A stretch of 64,000 nt of DNA from Pseudomonas sp. QS1027 (GTDB lineage Bacteria > Pseudomonadota > Gammaproteobacteria > Pseudomonadales > Pseudomonadaceae): assembly GCF_002814235.1 (NCBI RefSeq), contig NZ_PHSU01000003.1, forward strand, positions 372,001 through 436,000, in the 5' to 3' direction. The notes under the pieces were generated by a model, which was given only the letters and a program-made list of their open reading frames with translations, was not told the DNA's origin and made no database searches. Position numbers and translations under genes: made by a program. Shown piece after piece: positions 59,827 to 64,000 of the stretch; position 1 is the first letter of the stretch, and the number at the start of each line of letters is the position of its first letter.

Positions 59827-60798
59827 CTAAATCAGTGTCGAATCAATCAGTGCCAACGGGTGATCGCCCTGTGTCGTGCGGACATCGGTAATCCCCAGGT
59901 AATTGCGCAACTGATCGGCGGCCACCGTCATCGGCCCCGGTGACGGCGCCGCCCCCGGTGCCGGTTGCGGGTAGGCCGTGCCGCGTGCGGTGTGAAAGGT
60001 AATGTTGCCTTCGACTTTCTGGATCACCTGGTGGATATGGCCGTTGAGCACGGTCACCGAGCCATATTTGCGCAGCAGGGCAATGGCCTGGTCGCCGTCC
60101 TCCGTGCCCCAGCCCCAGGGTTGGTAGATGGTCCACAGCGGAATATGGGTGAACACCACGATCGGCGTGCTGGTCGCCACCGCCCTCAGGTCATCGGCCA
60201 GCCAGGCGAGCTGGTCGGCGCCGAGGTTGGCTTCATGGCCGGCCTGGAAGTTGAAGACATTGACCAACGCGATGAAGTGCACGCCGTGGTCGTCGAAGCT
60301 GTACCAGCCGTTGCCCTTGGTGCCCTTGCCGTACCGCTGCAGGTAGAGCTGGCCACCGCCTTCGTCGAGAGTGTCGTGCTCACCCGGCACGTAGTGCACG
60401 GTGGCGGGCAGGGCCTTGAGCAACTGCGCGGCGGTGTCGAACTCCTCGGGCTTGCTGAGATGGGTGATATCCCCGGTATGGAGAATCAGCGCCGGCCGCT
60501 TGGGCAGGGCGATGACCTTGTCGATGGCCACTTGCAGGGTCTTCACCGGTTCGGGATTGGCTTCCTTGTTGAAACCGATATGCGAATCGCTGATTTGCAC
60601 GAAGTGAAAGTTCGCGGCCAGCGCGGCCGGGTCGCTGGTCTGGCCATTCTGGTCCAGGGCAAAGGCCCGCGGAATGCCGCCGCTCAGGGCCCAGAGAACC
60701 CCGGCGCCGGCCCAGGCCGAGCATTTGAGCAGGGTCCGGCGATCGGGGTCGAGCGGGCCGTCGGTACGTTTGTCGTGGGGTGTTGGGTGCAGGTTCAT
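59827..60798 (-). CDS. Tat-exported metallophosphoesterase
   Basis: 323-residue calcineurin-like phosphoesterase. Twin-arginine signal DRRTLLKCSAWAGAGVLWAL (R20-R21). Metal-site motifs FVQISDSHIG, LHTGDITHL, VPGEHD, FTHIPLW and LNGHIHQV. AGGG precedes the ATG at 60798. Upstream gene of the cupredoxin and divergent from an ECF sigma gene. A periplasmic phosphatase or nucleotidase is likely; substrate not known. Confidence 0.85.
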   Translation of the reverse strand: MNLHPTPHDKRTDGPLDPDRRTLLKCSAWAGAGVLWALSGGIPRAFALDQNGQTSDPAALAANFHFVQISDSHIGFNKEANPEPVKTLQVAIDKVIALPKRPALILHTGDITHLSKPEEFDTAAQLLKALPATVHYVPGEHDTLDEGGGQLYLQRYGKGTKGNGWYSFDDHGVHFIALVNVFNFQAGHEANLGADQLAWLADDLRAVATSTPIVVFTHIPLWTIYQPWGWGTEDGDQAIALLRKYGSVTVLNGHIHQVIQKVEGNITFHTARGTAYPQPAPGAAPSPGPMTVAADQLRNYLGITDVRTTQGDHPLALIDSTLI

Positions 60799-60844
60799 GG
60801 GAACGCCCTCGCTGGCGGTCTACAGTGATTGAGCTCACATCTGT

Positions 60845-60872
60845 AAAACCGGGCGGCGTGGGGCTTTATTCC
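60845..60872 (-). promoter_or_regulatory. Putative ECF-type promoter of the phosphoesterase-cupredoxin operon
   Basis: On the minus strand: GGAATAA (60872-60866), 15 bases, then GGTTTT (60850-60845). It mirrors the + strand promoter at 60895 with the same spacing. The start site would be about 40 bases before the phosphoesterase ATG. Confidence 0.5.
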
Positions 60873-60894
60873 TGAAAATAAAAAAATTCTTCCG

Positions 60895-60922
60895 GGAATA
60901 AAACAGGACCTTTCACCGTTAT
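60895..60922 (+). promoter_or_regulatory. Putative ECF-type promoter of the sigma gene
   Basis: GGAATAA (60895-60901), 15 bases, CGTTAT (60917-60922), like ECF promoters of the GGAA-N-CGTT type. It would start transcription about 20 bases before the sigma ATG, implying autoregulation. Confidence 0.55.
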
Positions 60923-60946
60923 AGGAACAAAGGTATCGGAGCCACT

Positions 60947-61459
60947 ATGAAGCGATTCGAGGCGCTGTTTGCGCCGCATCTGGATGCGGCCTATAACCTC
61001 GCGCGCTGGCTCACCGACAGTGAGAGCGCCGCGCAGGATGTGGTCCAGGAAAGTGCCTTCAGGGCCTTCAAGTTCCAGCACCGTTTTGTCGACGGCAATG
61101 CCAAGGCCTGGTTCCTGACCATTGTCCGCAACGAAAGCTACAACTGGCTCAAGGCCTCGATGGGCGCGCGCTGGGTGGCCATCGACGAGGACTGGTTGCA
61201 GGACGACCCGGCAATGGCCGATGTATGCACGCCGGAATCACAGATCATCCGCGCCCAGGCCGCCGAGCAGGTCCGCCTGGCATTGCTGGCGTTGGCCCCG
61301 GCGTTTCGCGAAGTGATTGTCCTGAAGGAGTTGGAAGACATGCCCTACAAGGACATAGCGAAAATCGTCGATATCCCCTTGGGCACCGTCATGTCACGGC
61401 TGGCCCGGGCCCGCGCGATGCTCAAGCGCGAACTGCTGAAGTTGCACCCTTATGAATGA
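60947..61459 (+). CDS. ECF-type RNA polymerase sigma factor
   Basis: 170-residue group 4 sigma factor: region 2 (FEALFAPHLDAAYNLARWLT ... QDVVQESAFRAFKF ... AWFLTIVRNESYNWL) and region 4 (LAPAFREVIVLKELEDMPYK, DIAKIVDIPLGTVMSRLARA). GGAG five bases before the ATG. Its stop overlaps the anti-sigma start by eight bases. Mirrored GGAATAA promoters on both sides of the intergenic gap suggest it controls itself and the divergent operon. Confidence 0.93.
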   Translation: MKRFEALFAPHLDAAYNLARWLTDSESAAQDVVQESAFRAFKFQHRFVDGNAKAWFLTIVRNESYNWLKASMGARWVAIDEDWLQDDPAMADVCTPESQIIRAQAAEQVRLALLALAPAFREVIVLKELEDMPYKDIAKIVDIPLGTVMSRLARARAMLKRELLKLHPYE

Positions 61460-62219
61460 CCTTGATTGCAAGACCTGTGATGAGTTGATCCATGGCTACC
61501 TCGACCATGAACTGGACGAGGCGACCACGGCGCGGGTGGCCGGGCACCTGGCGGACTGTGTCGGGTGCGCACGCCAGCATGAGCAGGCCCGTCAATTGAT
61601 CGACGACGTCAAAAGTCGCGCGCCCTATTACCGCGCTCCCGAGGCTTTGAACCTGAGCCTGTTGGGGGCTGCCCCGGCGCGCTCCTCGGCCATGGCGGAT
61701 TTCATGCAGGGACTGCGGACGCTATCTGGGCGCTGGTGGGCGCCAGTGTTTTCAACCCTGGCGTTGAGCCTGGCGGTCATGCTCTACGTGGTGACGCCAT
61801 CCGCCGAGCAACCCTGGCTGGATGAGGCGGTGTCCAGTCATGTGCGTTCGTTGATGGCCGAGCATTTGAACGATGTGGTGTCATCCGACCGGCATACGGT
61901 GAAACCCTGGTTCACCGGCAAGCTCGATTTCGCGCCGCCGGTTTTCGACTATGCGGCGCAGGGTTACCCGCTGCTGGGCGGGCGATTGGATTATCTGCAA
62001 CACCAGACCACTGCCGCGCTGGCATATCGGCATGCCAAGCACACCATCAACCTGTTTATCCTGCCGACGGCCGAGGCTGATCGGGCTCGGGAGAGCCAGT
62101 CGTTACGGGGCTACAACGTGGTGGCGTGGCGACGCGATCATCTGCGCTTCATCCTGGTCTCGGACCTGGAGAAGGGCGAGCTCGAGGCGTTCGGGCAGTT
62201 GATCGAGAAGGGGGGGTAA
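61452..62219 (+). CDS. Transmembrane zinc-finger anti-sigma factor
   Basis: 255-residue anti-sigma factor. The N-terminal ZAS-type motif has H32, C36 and C39 (HLADCVGCARQHEQA) and an upstream Cys pair C6/C9; one membrane helix (WWAPVFSTLALSLAVMLYVV, about 94-113); and a periplasmic domain of about 140 residues. It would hold the ECF sigma at the membrane until an envelope signal releases it. Overlap of eight bases with the sigma gene shows coupling. Confidence 0.9.
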   Translation: MNDLDCKTCDELIHGYLDHELDEATTARVAGHLADCVGCARQHEQARQLIDDVKSRAPYYRAPEALNLSLLGAAPARSSAMADFMQGLRTLSGRWWAPVFSTLALSLAVMLYVVTPSAEQPWLDEAVSSHVRSLMAEHLNDVVSSDRHTVKPWFTGKLDFAPPVFDYAAQGYPLLGGRLDYLQHQTTAALAYRHAKHTINLFILPTAEADRARESQSLRGYNVVAWRRDHLRFILVSDLEKGELEAFGQLIEKGG

Positions 62220-62257
62220 GTGTCTGATCTGATCGCGGGCACACAACAAAACCTGTA

Positions 62258-62337
62258 GGAGCCGGCTTGCTGGCGATGCAGACGCTGCGGTGTCTCAGAC
62301 AGACCGCATTATCGTTCATCGCCAGCAAGCCGGCTCC
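62258..62337. repeat. REPIN (paired inverted REP)
   Basis: Two perfect 21-base inverted arms, GGAGCCGGCTTGCTGGCGATG at 62258-62278 and its inverse at 62317-62337, flanking about 38 unrelated bases. It is the typical REPIN of the P. fluorescens group, in the gap between convergent anti-sigma and phhC genes. REPs depend on a RAYT transposase encoded elsewhere. Confidence 0.85.
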
Positions 62338-62372
62338 TGCAGGACCGTGTCTAGCCAGCACGGGTCGTTGTG

Positions 62373-63569
62373 TCAGTCCTTGCAGACCGCGGCAATCGCT
62401 TGCGCCAGTGCATCCAGGCGCGTCGCGTCGATACCCGCCACGTTGGCCCGGCCGGAGCTGACCATATACACGCTGTGCTCGTCGCGCAGGCGTTTGACCT
62501 GGGCCGGTGACAGACCGGTGTAGGAGAACATGCCGCGCTGCACGCCAATATGCGCAAACCGCTCGGCCAGGCCGTGGGGCTGCAGGGCTTCCACCAGGCC
62601 GCTGCGCAGTTGCGCAATACGCAAACGCATGGCTTCCACTTCATCGGCCCACAGGCTTTTCAGCTCGGGGTCGCCAAGAATGGTGGTGACCACCGCCGCG
62701 CCGTGATCCGGTGGGTTCGACCACAGGTTTCGGGCCACTGCCGCCAGTTGGCTGCGTACATCCAGCAGTTTTTCAGCATCGCCGGTGCAGACGATCAGCG
62801 CACCGGTACGCTCGCGGTACAGGCCGAAGTTCTTCGAGCAGGAACTGGTGATCAGCACCTCCGGCAACTCCCGGGCGAACAACCGCGCCGCCCAGGCATC
62901 CTGTTCCACGCCATCGCCAAAGCCCTGGTAGGCGAAGTCGATCAGTGGCAGCAGTTCACGGCGACGGACGATGTCCAGCACCTTGTACCAGTCATCGTGG
63001 GACAGGTCGAAACCGGTCGGGTTGTGGCAGCAGGCGTGCAGCAGCACCACGTCACCCTGCGGTACCTGTTCCAGGGCGGCGAGCATGCCCTCGACATCCA
63101 GGCGGTTGTCGCTGTCGACATAAGGGTAGTGACCGATCTTCAAGCCGGCGGCGGCGAAGATGGTCTCGTGGATCGGCCAGGTCGGATCGCTGAGCCAGAT
63201 GCCACGGCCCGGCAGGCAGTGGGCGATAAAGTCGGCGCTCAGGCGCAAGGCGCCGGTGCCGCCCGGGGTCTGGGTCGCGCCGACACGCTGGGCGGCGATC
63301 AGCGGCGAGTCCGCGCCCATCACCAGCTCGTTGAGCAGGCTGCCGAAACGCAGGTCACCGTGGCCACCGATATAGGACTTGGTCCGTTGCTCGTCCACCA
63401 GCCGCTGTTCAGCCAGCTTGACCGACCGCAGGATCGGGGTCAGGCCCTGGGCATCCTTGTAGACGCCGACGCCCAGGTCGAACTTGCGAGGGTTGGTGTC
63501 CTGGGCATAAGCCTCCAGCAACCCGAGAATCGGGTCGCCGGGTACACGCGCGATGGCGTCGAAATGCAT
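62373..63569 (-). CDS. phhC: Aromatic amino acid aminotransferase PhhC
   Basis: 398-residue class I PLP aminotransferase of the aspartate/tyrosine group. [20 protein letters not shown] start, CCHNPTGFDLSHDDW, and the PLP-lysine loop SSCSKNFGLYRERTGAL. It uses tyrosine and phenylalanine and works with PhhA/PhhB in phenylalanine catabolism. Its start overlaps the phhB stop by one base (TAATG), so the genes are coupled. Confidence 0.92.
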   Translation of the reverse strand: MHFDAIARVPGDPILGLLEAYAQDTNPRKFDLGVGVYKDAQGLTPILRSVKLAEQRLVDEQRTKSYIGGHGDLRFGSLLNELVMGADSPLIAAQRVGATQTPGGTGALRLSADFIAHCLPGRGIWLSDPTWPIHETIFAAAGLKIGHYPYVDSDNRLDVEGMLAALEQVPQGDVVLLHACCHNPTGFDLSHDDWYKVLDIVRRRELLPLIDFAYQGFGDGVEQDAWAARLFARELPEVLITSSCSKNFGLYRERTGALIVCTGDAEKLLDVRSQLAAVARNLWSNPPDHGAAVVTTILGDPELKSLWADEVEAMRLRIAQLRSGLVEALQPHGLAERFAHIGVQRGMFSYTGLSPAQVKRLRDEHSVYMVSSGRANVAGIDATRLDALAQAIAAVCKD

Positions 63570-63925
63570 TATTTACGGCCCTCGGCGGCGTGGCTGACCT
63601 CGTCGGTGCGTGCCGCCATGATGAAATCGTTACGGTGCAGGCCCTTGATCGAATGGCTCCACCAGGTGACGGTGACTTTGCCCCATTCGGTCAGCAGGCC
63701 CGGGTGGTGGCCTTCGGCTTCGGAAATCTCGCCGACGGCATTGGTGAAGGCCAGGGCGAACTTGAAGTTCTTGAACAGGAAGACCTTCTCCAGTTGCATG
63801 ATGCCGTCCCGCACTTCGATGTTCCAGTCCGGAATCTGTTTGATCAGCAGCGGCAGTTCTTCGTCGCTGACCTGGGGGGCATCGGCGCGGCAGGCTTCGC
63901 AGTGGGCTTGGTTCAAGGTGTTCAT
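63569..63925 (-). CDS. phhB: Pterin-4a-carbinolamine dehydratase PhhB
   Basis: 118-residue dehydratase that recycles the pterin cofactor of phenylalanine hydroxylase PhhA. Active-site His pair in [20 protein letters not shown] and the conserved [20 protein letters not shown] 63925 has AGGA seven bases upstream; the frame extends to 63955. phhA should lie just beyond the right edge (minus strand), as in the phhABC operon. Confidence 0.95.
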   Translation of the reverse strand: MNTLNQAHCEACRADAPQVSDEELPLLIKQIPDWNIEVRDGIMQLEKVFLFKNFKFALAFTNAVGEISEAEGHHPGLLTEWGKVTVTWWSHSIKGLHRNDFIMAARTDEVSHAAEGRK

Positions 63926-64000
63926 GGTGGATTCCTGAAATCGTTTTTTATTCAAGGACGCCGTTCGAATACGCTATTCGAAAACGTCGGTTCGAGAAAG

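Overview
The window is a piece of a Pseudomonas chromosome, most likely from the P. fluorescens group. The evidence is gene content and order recalled from Pseudomonas genomes: a gbuR/gbuA block with its PA1414-like small gene, recQ-marR-fimV-like-plpD, cpxR-spy-cpxS followed by yciB/PHP/yciO/scpA/scpB/rluB, and phhB-phhC at the right edge. GC is high throughout. No rRNA, tRNA, CRISPR array or insertion sequence was found. Family calls come from reading translated sequences; no database search was run.

Layout. 1-4.2 kb: end of an azoreductase gene, an EamA exporter and a YbdG-like mechanosensitive channel gene. A 1.26-kb Fic-domain toxin cassette lies between the last two and is bracketed by two 113-bp copies of the channel gene's 3' end. 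4.3-7.7 kb: a reduced polyol locus (SDR dehydrogenase, solute-binding protein, AraC regulator) without permease or ATPase. 7.7-9.1 kb: DEAD-box helicase. 9.4-13.7 kb: a four-gene run encoding coiled-coil, membrane-anchored and Ser/Gly-tailed proteins of unknown role. 13.8-19.4 kb: lipoprotein, small SutA-like protein, CvfB, MFS exporter with LysR regulator, an ANR-box-preceded PA1414-like small gene, and two overlapping ACP-like genes. 19.6-25.7 kb: 4-guanidinobutyrate utilisation (gbuR, gbuA, an NTF2-like protein and two transporters) and a DTW tRNA-modifying enzyme. 25.7-41.7 kb: YecA, RecQ, MarR, FimV-like, PlpD, SelW-like, EamA/AraC, an LpxH-like phosphoesterase, an Mpo1-like protein, an AraC regulator, TrkH, a nitroreductase and a ParE-type toxin-antitoxin pair. 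41.7-50.6 kb: Cpx envelope-stress system, then yciI/yciB, RNase AM-like, YciO, ScpAB and RluB. 50.7-55.9 kb: accessory segment with an autotransporter remnant, a TPR-sulfotransferase, a lipoprotein hydrolase, and a 45-residue peptide gene next to an M29-type metallopeptidase-like gene. 55.9-64 kb: AroP-like permease, ArfB, MFS, a 43-aa protein, a cupredoxin/Tat-phosphoesterase operon facing an ECF sigma/anti-sigma operon, and phhC/phhB.

The most interesting items are the putative peptide/M29 pair (54.0-55.2 kb), the Fic cassette with its duplicated gene end, the four-gene coiled-coil operon, the mirrored ECF promoters at 60.85-60.92 kb, the probable loss of the ParE toxin start codon, and the ANR box before the PA1414-like gene. 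Transport, amino-acid and envelope functions dominate; the aromatic permease and phhBC suggest uptake and catabolism of phenylalanine/tyrosine, and gbuA with its transporters handles a guanidino nitrogen source.
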